A stretch of DNA of 64,000 bases from Linyphia triangularis (Eukaryota > Arthropoda > Arachnida > Araneae > Linyphiidae). Numbering within the stretch: the first letter of the stretch is position 1; every line of letters starts with the position of its first letter. The stretch covers positions 10,755,401-10,819,400 of the forward strand of contig OZ021722.1 of the NCBI GenBank assembly GCA_963978545.1, written 5' to 3'. Below, piece after piece: positions 37,151 through 47,910 of the stretch. A program made the position numbers and the translations under genes. The notes beneath the pieces are model-generated. The model saw only the letters and a program-made list of their open reading frames with translations. It was not told the origin of the DNA and made no database searches.

Positions 37151-38590
37151 ACTTGAAGCTAGTTGAATGGCACAAGATTGTTTTCATATTAAATTCAAGC
37201 TGAAACAGACTTAAGCGTCCTTCCAGCCCATATAATCTATGATTATGTATACACTTTAACTTAAAAAAAAAAAGAATTTTGGGTTGTGTCACTTTTGTAG
37301 CAAGAGTGCGATAAAACATCGCGAAATCAGAAATTTTAAGGTAATTTCACTGGTAATGCATTGCTGCGAATTTGTCAACATCACTTAAGCCTAACTGAAC
37401 ACAGGGCAAATCAGTTTCTGTATCGATAAATAATTTACAGTAAGCAAAAAACATTTACCATATAAGTAAAATAAAGCATTTTACTTACCTTGATATTCGA
37501 TTAATGATTTAAATACTCTGTGCTAGACATTGGCTTTCGGTTTTGATGCGGTTGTTGTCGATTTCAATCGAAGTTATACGGTTGCGGTGATCCGAGGTTG
37601 CACCATATTTTCGTGCAACCTCCTCATCAGTATTTTTCGTTGATGGAAGTTGCACCACTTTTTGGTGCAACTGCCTGCCAGCCATGAAATTGCACCAAAA
37701 TTTGGTTCAACGTTGAACTGAATTTTTTAACAGTGTACCCGCCACATGCTCATGGACGTCACGAACCTTATAGAGGGCAATTGTAATTTATTTATTGTTA
37801 TCATTATTACTATTATCATTTTCCAAAACGTCTTACCTGACAACTTATGGTTCTGTCGCTATTCATTTGTACAAGTGTATGCGCACTACAGAAAAACTCA
37901 AAATTATTTCCTCTTGAATGAAGAATGAGTTTTGTGTAGTCGTATATTGGGGCTCTTTTAAGTTTTTTCCTCCTGTCAAATAATTGGGCAATCGTAAAAA
38001 GTAAAGGGGGAAAAAAAAGGTAATTACGAAAATGATTTTATAAAAAAGAGTGCAAATAATATTCATCTATTTGAATTTGATTGCAATGAAATCTAAAATG
38101 ACTTTTTAAGGTGACTCAAGTATGCGTTTTTTTTTAAATAAATATTTCCGAATTCATTTCCTTTAAAATTATAACATTTTCTTTCTGAGACTCAAATTAC
38201 TTTTTAAATTACAGTATGTTTAGTGAACCTATTTTGTATCACATTAATTAGAGTAGTAAACTTTTAACGCGTTTTCCGAAGAATGACATTTTGGTGCGAT
38301 AATACGACTTTACTCTAACGGTCATAATTTCATTATAAATGGTCCGGTTTACAAAATTCTAAGATTCTTTTGTAGACAATAGTTGTGAATGTGCTTCCTA
38401 CTAGAATCTAATATATACTGTTATACACAAATTTTTATATATATTTAATTTTTTGATGAAAACTATATATTTTTTCATACTTTTTATTTAAAAACATATC
38501 TGGCTACCTAGCAGTAAAAAAATGCTTAAATAAAAATTACTTCTTAGTTAAAAATACTTATTTATATTAGAAACGATTATTTATAGCCAT
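37151..38590. other. AT-rich sequence without recognisable genes
   Basis: It includes the right end of the CACTG element. Beyond 37735 nothing specific is seen. Confidence 0.5.
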
Positions 38591-38594
38591 ATTT

Positions 38595-39200
38595 ACAAAG
38601 TAATTAAATAGTATTTCAGAGCTCTTGCAAAGAAATTAGCAAGTCGCGAGTCCTCTCTGATGGTAATCCTCGAATCCGTCTTCTTAAGTAGCCTGGTCAG
38701 TTCCGAATATTTGCAAGAAGACCATTTGCATATCAGCGGGTTTCATGGTCTGCAGTGGCACCAAAGGCATGCTAAGATGATGTTACTTGATTGGAAGCTT
38801 GAACTTGGATCCGTTGTCGCGCGTCAATTTGCTGGGGACATGCACGTAGTGAACCACATTATCCTTCGTCATTTTGTGGTTTAACTGGTGAGGATTTGGC
38901 AACACAGACTTTAACAGTTCGTTGTTATGAAACGTGTCGTTTGAATAGTTCGAAGGCAGGGGAGAGGAACTCGACGAAGCTCTTAGCTAGGTAGTGATTT
39001 GAGATGTTTTTAGGCGGTGTTTTATCTTCTGCCAAACTTCTTCCAACTGCTACCTAGTAGTGTTTAGACGGGAAATTACTTTTGTGTGTGAGTGGAGATT
39101 GGAAGAGGTTGGGTGAAAGAATGACAAGGGTGTAGGATGACCCTCGGAAATGCCGTCCCCTTTTCTTCTGCTGGACTTGGTTAACCGGCTGCAGTATGAA
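38595..39200. other. GC-richer unassigned island
   Basis: About 600 bp with markedly more GC than the flanks and no frame with recognisable domains (38660-38884 plus is open but unassigned). It ends with AACCGGCTGCAGT near 39183, the same 13-mer as the island at 2770-3260. This may be a dispersed repeat family or a conserved non-coding segment. Confidence 0.35.
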
Positions 39201-39628
39201 AAAAAGAAAATTCACTGACATTAATGTGAAAGAACCACGTCCATCCTTTGCTTTTGTGCGATATCACAGTGAAAAGGTATGCCAATTATTTTACATGGTA
39301 TAAACTTAAACACCCTAGAAATAATATTAACTATGTAGAGGTCTTGCATAATTGAATAACAAAACTCGTTATAAAAAAAACCCAGTTTTTTTAAATACTC
39401 TTCTTCAATAGTCGAATGAATTGACAAACTAATTTTTTTTTTACGGTAATTTGAAATTTTGGTACAAATGTTGCAATATCATGACACATTTTTACCTCGA
39501 CATGCTTTTAAATTCCATTTCTTTTTGTAGTGCAGTGTGTTAAAATATAAACTGCTTATAATTTTTTTTTTAATTAAACTTATCGAATTTTGTATTTAGT
39601 GAAACTATTTTTTCACGTCGAATTGAGT

Positions 39629-39811
39629 CGATCAAACGGTATAGTGGTTAGCGTGCTAGATTCTAGACCGCGAGGTTGCGGGTTCGGGTCCCGTGTAAGG
39701 CATGGGTGTTTGTAAATGTATGTTGGCTTGTCAAATGACGAATGTTTCGGCGCATTATAGCCCTCGTGTTGCTGACGGCGCCAGATAATCTGAAAACAAC
39801 CAACCAAGATG
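39629..39811 (+). mobile_element. tRNA-derived SINE, copy 2
   Basis: It begins CGATCAAACGGTATAGTGGT. A-box region TAGTGGTTAGCGTG and B box GGGTTCGGGTCCC are nearly intact. The body has ATGTATGTTGGCTTGT and the terminal hairpin GGCGCATTATAGCCC ... GGCGCCAG, then AAAACAACCAACCAA. I found no clear target-site duplication. Confidence 0.9.
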
Positions 39812-39904
39812 CAACAAAAATTATGGCAATCATCCTCGTTTGCACATCGAGTATACTTAATTTGATTTCTTAATAAAATACAATTTTTTATTAAAAATGG
39901 CTTT

Positions 39905-41032
39905 TGTTTCTTATTTAAATGTTTTTCTAAAGCACGTGTTATTTGTGTTGGTAAATGTGCACTGTAACATCTAATACGCTTTATAGGGCTACACTCTGCC
40001 GATTGCATTGGAACTGGAGTTCGGATATCCATTTAAATTTCAGTTGTAGTGTTTCCTACATAACATTTCATACTAATTTACTCAAAAATTATCATTAATC
40101 ACTCAATACTCTACCCTTTTTTAATGAACTTTGCTCATGTTTTTTTGAGAGAGAATATATAACTTCGGTAAATCACGATTAGGGAGGCTGCAAATTGCCG
40201 AATTCTTCTTTTCAACGTGTTACATCACTACACTTGCTTCCTTACTCTACTCACAAGCATTTTAAAGTTATTTTACTTTTCCAGACTTAAGTTTGCTCTC
40301 TGCATATCGCAACAAGTTTACATTTGTGCAAACAAATAACTTTCTCACATAAATTTATGTTAGTTTCTTGTTTTTCAAAAAACCTTTAGAGTTGCATAAC
40401 AGCTCTCATGAACAACTTCCTGCAAAATGTTCAAGTTATAAACGCAAGTTAAATAATGTGTTTTCTGCAATGTAGCAACTGTAACTGAAAGTTAAATGTG
40501 TGAAACAGCATTTAGTCTTGCATCACATTATTTCCTATTTTTTTTCTTATCCCAAGAAAAACGTATTTGAATGTAAAGAAATATTCACGGAACTTTTTAA
40601 GTACTAATATTTTTTTAAAATTCTCATCCATTCAACATCAGTACTGATTTCAAAATTTAATTGCATCAAAATTACACAAATGAGCAATTTTTGATTTTCA
40701 AATTTTTTTTTCAATGCTAGAAGAAATCATGTACCGAAACTAATTTGAACTCTGATATATAAATTTATTTTTCGAAAAATAATTCGATTACGAAAAATAA
40801 TTTTTGTTACATGCCCACTTTGCCATGCAGCCTTAAATATTATAAAATTTCAATTTCGGGCTTTTAAATCTTATGCGAATGCATTGTTGGAAGCTTTTTA
40901 TACAATCAGTTGGATTAGATCATTCTTGGTTTCAGAAAATTCAGTGTTGTTGCAATTTCACATTGTTAACTTCTAACAATGGAGTAAAATATGTTTGAAA
41001 ACCATTATTGCGAAATCGCTCATTTCGACGCC
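39905..41032 (+). repeat. Dispersed repeat family C, copy 1, left part
   Basis: This co-linear paralogue of 61690-62726 shares TTTCATACTAATTTACTCAA, GAGAATATATAACTTC, AACAAGTTTACATTTGTGCA, GTGTGAAACAGCATTTAGTC and ATGTAAAGAAATATTCA. Its first ~150 bp also match 56695-56850. The repeat continues at 49383 after the Transib insertion. No coding sequence is preserved. Confidence 0.85.
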
Positions 41033-41182
41033 CACAGTGGTCGGAAAAGGCCGAAAAACGGCAAAAACCCTGAAAAACTTCTATTTTGAGAAGAAAACTT
41101 TGAAAACCTCTGTTTCTTTAGTATTTTGACCCCTCTGAGTTCATTTATGCTATAGCCAAGTTTGTAAGAACATCCGTTTTAG

Positions 41183-41565
41183 CAGGAGCGTAAACAGAAA
41201 ACTTCTGAGGGGGGGGGGGGAATAAAATTGGTTAAATAATTCCGATAATTTCATTATTTTAATTTACTTGAACACTTAATAAATTATTATTTAATTTGCT
41301 AATCATTAATACATGATCTAATAATGAATAGTCAAATAATTATTGAATAACAATTAAGTAAAAATTTCTTTTTGATTTGTTACTTAGTTATTCACTAAAT
41401 TATTTTGGTAAATTATTAAAGATTTAATTAAAATTCTTTAATTTATAATGATTTAAAAATACACTTTAAAAATCAAAATACATAAATAAAAAAATTGAAG
41501 GAAAATTCATCCTAACGTAAAGTTTAACCCTAAATATTCCCCCAAACCCCGTGGTTACGAGTCAG
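41183..41565. mobile_element. hAT-like MITE inside the Transib element
   Basis: The left end is CAGGAGCGTAAACAG followed by a 12-base G run. The right end read inward is CTGACTCGTAACCACGGGG. Flanks CGTTTTAG (41175-41182) and CTTTTTAG (41566-41573) match at 7 of 8 bases. The interior is AT-only and has no coding capacity. Confidence 0.65.
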
Positions 41566-42150
41566 CTTTTTAGTCTAGGGTAAGTGCGGTAAATCGGGTG
41601 GAGCATGAATTTAAGAAAAATAATATTTTATACTAGCTTGCAATATAAGCTGAAAGTGTATATCAGTCTTTCTTTCAAATCAAAGAAAAATACATAATGT
41701 ATTTAGCTTCATTTGATTAAGTTGGTACAAATAAAGTTTTTGTGTAAGTTTTTTTTTTTTACATTTAAACTTGTTTTTTACTTTGCCAACCCGATTTATC
41801 TATTACACAAAAAATAAATTGGTTCAGCATTTTTTTAAATACAGCTTTGACTTACGTTGATAAACTTTCTTGATTACCTTTACACATAGAAAATTCTAAA
41901 TTTTTAAACATTATATAGTAACTAATAATATTTTATGAGGTTTGTTATAAAATTATATATATATATATATATATATTGTTATGAAGACCTGCGTTTGGCA
42001 TGTAGTGCCAGTTGTGCAGCTCAACATACATCTCTAAAGTTTCCTTGCAGTATTGCTTAAATTTCTGGAGATCTATTGAGGCTTCTCTGTTGATAGTATT
42101 GAGAATGATTTTGAATCTGTGAATTAGGCTATTATCCAGTCCATTAATAT

Positions 42151-42169
42151 CTGATGTGATAGCTGGACC
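42151..42169 (+). repeat. Target-site duplication, left copy
   Basis: CTGATGTGATAGCTGGACC, 19 bp, repeated without a mismatch at 47971-47989. It defines the insertion of the retrotransposon. Confidence 0.97.
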
Positions 42170-42572
42170 CCTCAGGGGGTTTACTTTCTTTAAGTAAACA
42201 CGGGCTTCACAACCCCGAGGTGCCCCAGTGATCTAACCCTTCGTCTGTTGTACCTTCCTTTTTAGGTTTTTGTATTTATTGTTTGGCTTCTCTTCCATCC
42301 CTCGTTGTGGTTACCTCTTCAGAGGTGAGGGCTCCCCTTGAGAAGCTTTGTGCCGCTCTGTTGCTATCAGCTTCTCTCGGGGATTATATCACCCACGTGT
42401 TTGCCGTGCGTGGAGACCCGTGTCCCTGGAAAGGGGGATCCTGGTAGTTGAGGGACGACATACTGTCCCAATACACTACTTTGGCCCTTGCTTCAGATAA
42501 ACGGGAGGTGTACATTGGTCCCATGTGCATCAATCGGCTGGTCGTCCGACTTCGTCGGCGGCTTGGGATCAA

Positions 42573-42637
42573 GCGACCGGCTCGTCTACTGGGAATCTCG
42601 TTAAGGGTTGAGACATCTACAGGGACGAGCCGGTCGC
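42573..42637 (+). promoter_or_regulatory. 14-bp perfect stem-loop in LINE 5' UTR
   Basis: GCGACCGGCTCGTC at 42573-42586 is the exact inverse of GACGAGCCGGTCGC at 42624-42637, with a 37-base loop. It is GC-rich in a GC-richer 5' UTR. It could act on RNA packaging, translation or promoter function; the role is inferred only. Confidence 0.75.
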
Positions 42638-42800
42638 GTATAGACACTAGATAACCTGATAGTGTTATGCCGTGCGTAACAGTTCAGTTACTATTTTTTT
42701 TTCTTGCTTTTTGTTGCTTGCCGGTGTGCACTATCCCTGATATCGAGGACTCCATGGTGGGTGGGATTCTAGTGTCCGAAATTTTAGTTCTTTATTTTAA

Positions 42801-44138
42801 ATGGCATCTATTCTTCCTTTGTGCCCCACGGGAGGCCTTAATCCCCAAAATGTATCTACAAAACGACAAATAGACATTGACGAAAACACATCACTTAAAA
42901 AGCAAGCTCAATCACCTAATGTACCCACCTTTATAATAGTTCAATCTGAATCCGGAGAATTGGGAAAAATGTCCCCTTTCTTTATACAAAAGGGCATAAA
43001 AGGTATCTGCGGGAATGAACCAAAGGCAATTAAGAAGCTAAGATCGGGTGACTTCCTAATCGAAACCAAAGACTCTAGACAATCACAGTACTTACTATCT
43101 GCAACAACAATAGGCAATATCAAAATAACAGTAACCCCACACAAAGCTTTAAACTCATGTCAAGGCGTCATTTCGGAATCAGATCTACAACATGTAGATG
43201 ATTCCGAAATCCTGAAGGAACTATCTGCACAAGATGTTACTAATGTTCGCCGAATAACCATCAAACGAGACAACAATATAATAAAGACTAAGCATATTAT
43301 CCTAACCTTCAACACACCTAAACTTCCCAATAGAATCACTGCTGGTTATCTAAGTTGTCCCGTACGCCCTTACATCCCAAATCCATTACGATGCTTTAAA
43401 TGCCAAAAGTTCGGGCATTCTAGAAATACATGTAGAAGTGATCACGAAGTTTGCGCAGTGTGTGGCAGCATTGAACATCCAAGCGAAGGCTGCAAAGCTG
43501 AGCCCACCTGCGTAAACTGCTCTGGAAATCATCCATCTTTTTCCAGAACGTGCAAACAATACATTAAAGAAAAGGATATTCAAGAAATAAAAGCCAACAA
43601 TAACATCTCATATCCGGAAGCCCGAACTATATACCAAACTACAATAGAAAATTCCATGGCCAAAACAATAGCAAAATCCCTTATTCCCGCACCAATTCAA
43701 GTGAAATGCATAGCTACTCAAACTGATATCCAAATCCCTCATACTCAAATGTCACCCGAACAGCTTCTTAAGTGTTTTTCCCCACTTGCAAAACACACTG
43801 CATCTTCATCTCAAACAATCCCAATTCCCGGTAAATCAAATTTAACTGCAAAAACTACAGGAAAATCTAACAAAAACAAAAAACAGTCTGAATCAAAACA
43901 TTCAAATAAACCTGGAGAAGTTCTAAAAAGTAAAATACAGTCAAAACTACAAACAAATACACAAAAGAAAATCAAAACAAAGGAAGAGAAATCTGAAACT
44001 TCATCTGAAGAAGATACAGATGTCATCTCGGGTCTTGATCCAGGTGACATGGAGGTCGACCCAGGCCTCGAGACCCCTGCTCTTCTTCATCCGAGGAGCA
44101 GGTCATTAGACCGGCGGATCGGTAAACCTTCCAAGTAA
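42801..44138 (+). CDS. LINE ORF1, zinc-knuckle nucleic-acid-binding protein
   Basis: 445 residues. ORF1 proteins of this retrotransposon group bind the element RNA and act as chaperones in the ribonucleoprotein. Three consecutive CCHC-type zinc knuckles are visible: CFKCQKFGHSRNTC at residue ~198, CAVCGSIEHPSEGC at ~218 and CVNCSGNHPSFSRTC at ~237. Before them, residues ~50-190 resemble the PRE_C2HC-type region of arthropod X-element/Jockey Gag-like proteins. The C-terminal third is lysine/serine-rich and low in complexity (KKNKKQSESK-style) and ends with an acidic patch and an arginine-rich tail. The start ATG has a favourable purine context (AAATGG). The stop is 8 bases before the ATG of ORF2, which lies in another frame. 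This suggests coupled termination-reinitiation. No disabling mutation was seen. Confidence 0.93.
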   Translation: MASILPLCPTGGLNPQNVSTKRQIDIDENTSLKKQAQSPNVPTFIIVQSESGELGKMSPFFIQKGIKGICGNEPKAIKKLRSGDFLIETKDSRQSQYLLSATTIGNIKITVTPHKALNSCQGVISESDLQHVDDSEILKELSAQDVTNVRRITIKRDNNIIKTKHIILTFNTPKLPNRITAGYLSCPVRPYIPNPLRCFKCQKFGHSRNTCRSDHEVCAVCGSIEHPSEGCKAEPTCVNCSGNHPSFSRTCKQYIKEKDIQEIKANNNISYPEARTIYQTTIENSMAKTIAKSLIPAPIQVKCIATQTDIQIPHTQMSPEQLLKCFSPLAKHTASSSQTIPIPGKSNLTAKTTGKSNKNKKQSESKHSNKPGEVLKSKIQSKLQTNTQKKIKTKEEKSETSSEEDTDVISGLDPGDMEVDPGLETPALLHPRSRSLDRRIGKPSK

Positions 44139-44146
44139 CATTCAAT

Positions 44147-47100
44147 ATGTTATCTTGGAATTGTCGCGGTTTCCACCACAACTCGGTAGATATAAAACAT
44201 CTTGTAGATTTATACAAACCTGTCTGCTTCTGTTTGCAAGAGACGCTCTTAAGGCCTTTTCAGAGCTCTCTTGTTAGGGGGTACAGTCCCCTACGTAAGG
44301 ACTTTGTCAGCGGCGACAGAGCTAGCGGCGGTGTTGCTATATTTACATCGAATAGTAGTCCATCCACCCCGCTATCGCTCATAACCACCTTACAAGCTGT
44401 TGCTGCTAGAGTAACTGTAAAAAATCAACTAGTCACAGTTTGTTCCATTTATCTCCCCCCTAATCGTAACATCCGACAATCAGAACTAGACAGGCTTTGT
44501 GACCAGCTTCCTCCCCCTTTTATTTTAATGGGGGATTTCAACGGCCACAATCCTCTTTGGGGTAGCCCAGATATAAATCAACGTGGAAGGCAAGTCGAAA
44601 AAGTTATGAATGACCAAAGTCTATGTCTTCTAAATAATGGGCAACAAACATACTTCCACGCCCCATCGAGGACGTTTCACGCCATCGATCTCGTCTTGTG
44701 TTCGCCATCTCTCCTACATCTATGGTCGTTTCATGTCGGACGGGATCCTTACCATAGTGATCATTTCCCCATCCGTCTGGAGATGTTAGGAGATGGTACT
44801 GTTCCCTCTGTTCGTGTTCCTCGGTTCAAAATCGAATCTGCCGATTGGGAACAGTTTTCTTCCGTCGTCGATTTCTCTGACGAGATGGTAAACCAAGACA
44901 ACATCGATGACGCTGTAAATTCTATTACACAGGCCATTTTGGAAGCTGCACGCATTTCCATATCTATGACATCTACTAAGCTACCGAAAATTCCTAAACC
45001 GTGGTGGAACCATGACTGTAAAATTGCACATAAAGAGCGGAGGAAGGCTTGGGGTATTTTTCGCCGATACCCCACAGAAAACAACCTCATTGCTTTTAAA
45101 CGTGCCCGAGCTCAAGCTCGTAAGATCCGCCGGCGTAGCCAGAAGGACTCTTGGACGGTTTATGTCAGCACTATAACATCGAATACCTCTGCTAAAAGTG
45201 TCTGGAATAAAGTCAACAAAATTAAGGGCCAATATCCCAGAAACTCCTTCTCTATCCTGGAGACAGATCTGGGTATTGTTTCAGACCCTAAAGGTATTGC
45301 TGACACCCTGGCTGACTCTTTTGCTAACATATCTAGCAATTCGAATTACAAAGAGCCGTTCGCCTCTATAAAAAGTAATGCTGAGAAAACAAAATTAAAC
45401 TTTACATCCAACGAGTTAGAAGACTATAATGCTGATTTCACCATGGCCGAGTTAATGCGAGCTCTTTCGAACACTCGCGGCTCGGCCGTTGGTTATGATG
45501 AAATCCATTATAGTATGCTGAAACATCTCCAGCCTCTCCAACTCAAGTACATTCTCAAGCTATATAATAGGATCTGGCGGGAAAACAAATTCCCGTCAGC
45601 ATGGCAACGTGCTCTTGTAATTCCAATAGTCAAGCCAGGTAAAGACGCTAAGAGTCCTTCCAGCTACAGACCAATAGCATTAACTAGTTGCTTATGCAAA
45701 CTATTAGAAAAATTAGTCAATGCTCGTCTGCTTTTTTATTTGGAACACAACAATTGTCTCTCTCGGTTTCAAAGTGGTTTCCGTCGTGGGCGAAGTACAC
45801 TTGACAACCTGCTTTTCCTAGAAACATCTATTCGGGAGGCATTTGTCAAGCGGAACCATTTGGTATCTGTTTTTTTCGACATGGAGAAAGCCTATGACCG
45901 TACTTGGAGATATGGTATCCTCAGAGACCTACATAATTTAGGTCTCAGAGGAAATTTACCACTCTTTATTGAGAATTTCCTTTCTCGGAGAGTCTTCCAA
46001 GTACGAGTCAACTCTGTCTTATCCGATGAGTTTATTCAGGAGCAAGGCGTTCCCCAAGGAAGTGTATTGAGTTGCGCACTGTTTATCATCAAAGTCAACG
46101 ACATTATGACCTGCCTACCACCTGCAGTGTCTGGATCGTTATTTGTCGATGACTTTCAAATATCGTGCGCCTCAATAAACATGTCTCTTATTGAAAGACA
46201 AATCCAACTCGCCATCAGGAGAATTTCAGACTGGGCCAACCATAATGGATTTACATTTAATGCCCAAAAGACCGTGGCCGTGCACTTTTGCAGGAAACGA
46301 GGGCTTCATAACGACCCCGAGCTTTACTTAAATAGGGACCAGATACCTATTGTATCTCAAACAAAATTCCTTGGAGTCATTTTCGATTCGAAGCTTACTT
46401 TCCTGCCTCATATAAAACATCTGAGACTAAAGTGCACTAAAGCTCTGAATCTCCTGAAAGTGCTTTCTAACACTTCCTGGGGTGCTGATACCACCTCCAT
46501 GTTGAAAATATACAGATGCCTTATTCGTTCCAAACTTGATTATGGTTCTGTGGTGTACGGATCCGCCAGAAAATCGGTGTTGATGCTCCTTGACCCTGTC
46601 CACCACCAAGGTGTCAGAATCGCGTCAGGGGCCTTCCGTACATCACCAATCCCAAGTGTACTCAATATATGTTTGGAACAACCTTTGAAACTGAGACGAG
46701 ACAAGCTGTCTTTAAAATTTTATTTTAAAATTAAAAGTCATCCATCTCACCTTGTCGCTCAAAATATTTATGATCCATTACATATCAGACTTTTTAACGC
46801 GCGACCATCTTGCATCCCATCATTTTCATTACGTATACATAAAGTTCTTTTATTTTATGGTTTGGACAACTTCAGAGTTCGTCCTGTTATTTTTAATGTA
46901 CCTCCCTGGCATGATCATAAAATCATAATTTTAAATATTTTTAGTCATTTTAAAAAAAGTGACACTCCTGACATTGTTTTTACTACTCATTTTCATTTCC
47001 ATAGAACTAACTTTTCTCATTTTAAATCGATATATACCGATGGGTCGAAAAGCCAGGGGCATGTCGGAGCTGCTGCAGTTCATGACAATAACATCATGTC

Positions 47101-47824
47101 CCGCGAACTGCACAGTAGCAGCTCCGTTTTTTCTGCTGAGTCCCTGGCGATTCTTATGGCCTTGCAATACATCCTACAGCAAGAGCACGACCAGTGGATT
47201 ATTTACACAGACTCGAAGAGCTGTTTGGATGCTCTGAATAATCCACTGAGCCAGACCCATCCCTTCATACTAGACATTTTAAATACTCAGATTTTACTTT
47301 TAGAGAGAAATATCCAAGTTCTTTTTTGTTGGATCCCAGGTCATGTGGGGATCATGGGTAATGAACGCGCAGACTCCATCGCACGATCAACAAGTGGACC
47401 TAGGAGCACTTGGCTTTGCCCTGACGACGCATATAAAGCTTGTGACACTGCTCTGTCTCTCACTTGGCAGGCCATGTGGGATGCACAGACGGCTAACAAG
47501 CTGCGTTCGTTTCAGCCCTCAATTTCCGGATTCGCCCCCATACAGCAATCCAGGAAAAGGGAAGTGCTCTTGACACGACTAAGAATAGGTCACACACGTT
47601 TTACCCATGTGCATCTTCTGCTGGCAGAAGATGCCCCCACATGCAATGCCTGTGGAGTTGTTTTTACAGTTTTTCATATTTTAAATGAGTGTCCATCTTT
47701 TAACCCAGTCAGATACAGATATTTTAATATGAATAATCCCCCATTGTCGTCTCTCCTGAATTCACCCCCTCATAAAAATCTTTTTCGTTTTTTACTTGAA
47801 ATTGGCTTTTATCACTTGATTTGA
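44147..47824 (+). CDS. LINE ORF2: endonuclease, reverse transcriptase, RNase H
   Basis: 1225 residues, intact. Residues 1-210 form an APE-type endonuclease: LSWNCRG, LQET, GDFNGHNPLWG, IDLVLC and SDHFPI at ~204. This part would nick target DNA. Residues ~470-760 are the reverse transcriptase: PGKDAKSPSSYRPIAL, FFDMEKAYDRTW, QGVPQGSVLS and the catalytic box FVDD at 666-669 (the commonest family form is YADD or FADD; both Asp are present). Residues ~960-1090 are RNase H: IYTDGS with Asp 965, AESLAILMAL, YTDSKSCLDAL and WIPGHVGIMGNERAD. A C-terminal knuckle CNACGVVFTVFHILNEC starts at 1166. All expected catalytic residues can be seen. It presumably acts in cis on the element RNA, and probably in trans on the SINEs that share its 3' end. 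Confidence 0.95.
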   Translation: MLSWNCRGFHHNSVDIKHLVDLYKPVCFCLQETLLRPFQSSLVRGYSPLRKDFVSGDRASGGVAIFTSNSSPSTPLSLITTLQAVAARVTVKNQLVTVCSIYLPPNRNIRQSELDRLCDQLPPPFILMGDFNGHNPLWGSPDINQRGRQVEKVMNDQSLCLLNNGQQTYFHAPSRTFHAIDLVLCSPSLLHLWSFHVGRDPYHSDHFPIRLEMLGDGTVPSVRVPRFKIESADWEQFSSVVDFSDEMVNQDNIDDAVNSITQAILEAARISISMTSTKLPKIPKPWWNHDCKIAHKERRKAWGIFRRYPTENNLIAFKRARAQARKIRRRSQKDSWTVYVSTITSNTSAKSVWNKVNKIKGQYPRNSFSILETDLGIVSDPKGIADTLADSFANISSNSNYKEPFASIKSNAEKTKLNFTSNELEDYNADFTMAELMRALSNTRGSAVGYDEIHYSMLKHLQPLQLKYILKLYNRIWRENKFPSAWQRALVIPIVKPGKDAKSPSSYRPIALTSCLCKLLEKLVNARLLFYLEHNNCLSRFQSGFRRGRSTLDNLLFLETSIREAFVKRNHLVSVFFDMEKAYDRTWRYGILRDLHNLGLRGNLPLFIENFLSRRVFQVRVNSVLSDEFIQEQGVPQGSVLSCALFIIKVNDIMTCLPPAVSGSLFVDDFQISCASINMSLIERQIQLAIRRISDWANHNGFTFNAQKTVAVHFCRKRGLHNDPELYLNRDQIPIVSQTKFLGVIFDSKLTFLPHIKHLRLKCTKALNLLKVLSNTSWGADTTSMLKIYRCLIRSKLDYGSVVYGSARKSVLMLLDPVHHQGVRIASGAFRTSPIPSVLNICLEQPLKLRRDKLSLKFYFKIKSHPSHLVAQNIYDPLHIRLFNARPSCIPSFSLRIHKVLLFYGLDNFRVRPVIFNVPPWHDHKIIILNIFSHFKKSDTPDIVFTTHFHFHRTNFSHFKSIYTDGSKSQGHVGAAAVHDNNIMSRELHSSSSVFSAESLAILMALQYILQQEHDQWIIYTDSKSCLDALNNPLSQTHPFILDILNTQILLLERNIQVLFCWIPGHVGIMGNERADSIARSTSGPRSTWLCPDDAYKACDTALSLTWQAMWDAQTANKLRSFQPSISGFAPIQQSRKREVLLTRLRIGHTRFTHVHLLLAEDAPTCNACGVVFTVFHILNECPSFNPVRYRYFNMNNPPLSSLLNSPPHKNLFRFLLEIGFYHLI

Positions 47825-47910
47825 TTATTTCGTTTTTAATCTTTTAACTATTACAGATCAATTTATATTTCTTAAATTTTTTTAACTTGGTTGATATAGT
47901 TTAATTTGTA

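Larger units (their letters stand above)
32391..37735. mobile_element. Composite DNA element with CACTGTTAAAAA ends
   Basis: CACTGTTAAAAATTTGG at 32391 is inverted at the right as AATTTTTTAACAGTG ending at 37735, with TA on both outer sides. Both subterminal zones are rich in GTTGCACCA and AAATTTGGTGC words. CACTG ends with iterated subterminal motifs recall CMC/Chapaev-type transposons, but no matching transposase was found, so the superfamily is a guess. Inside are a MITE (33726-33949), a dead Tc1 copy, a foldback element and a piggyBac-like MITE. The original element was probably much shorter than the 5.3 kb now seen. Confidence 0.6.

Noticed and set aside
39629..39720. Genuine tRNA genes at the SINE heads
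   Set aside because: The head is followed by a constant non-tRNA body and CAAC tail, copies have target duplications, and cloverleaf pairing is incomplete.
39613..40032. Minus-strand frame of 139 codons across the SINE
   Set aside because: The recurring peptide on the minus strand of every SINE copy is the antisense translation of the SINE itself, not a gene.
43386..47573. Many short frames on both strands across the LINE
   Set aside because: They are shadows of ORF1 and ORF2 in other frames.
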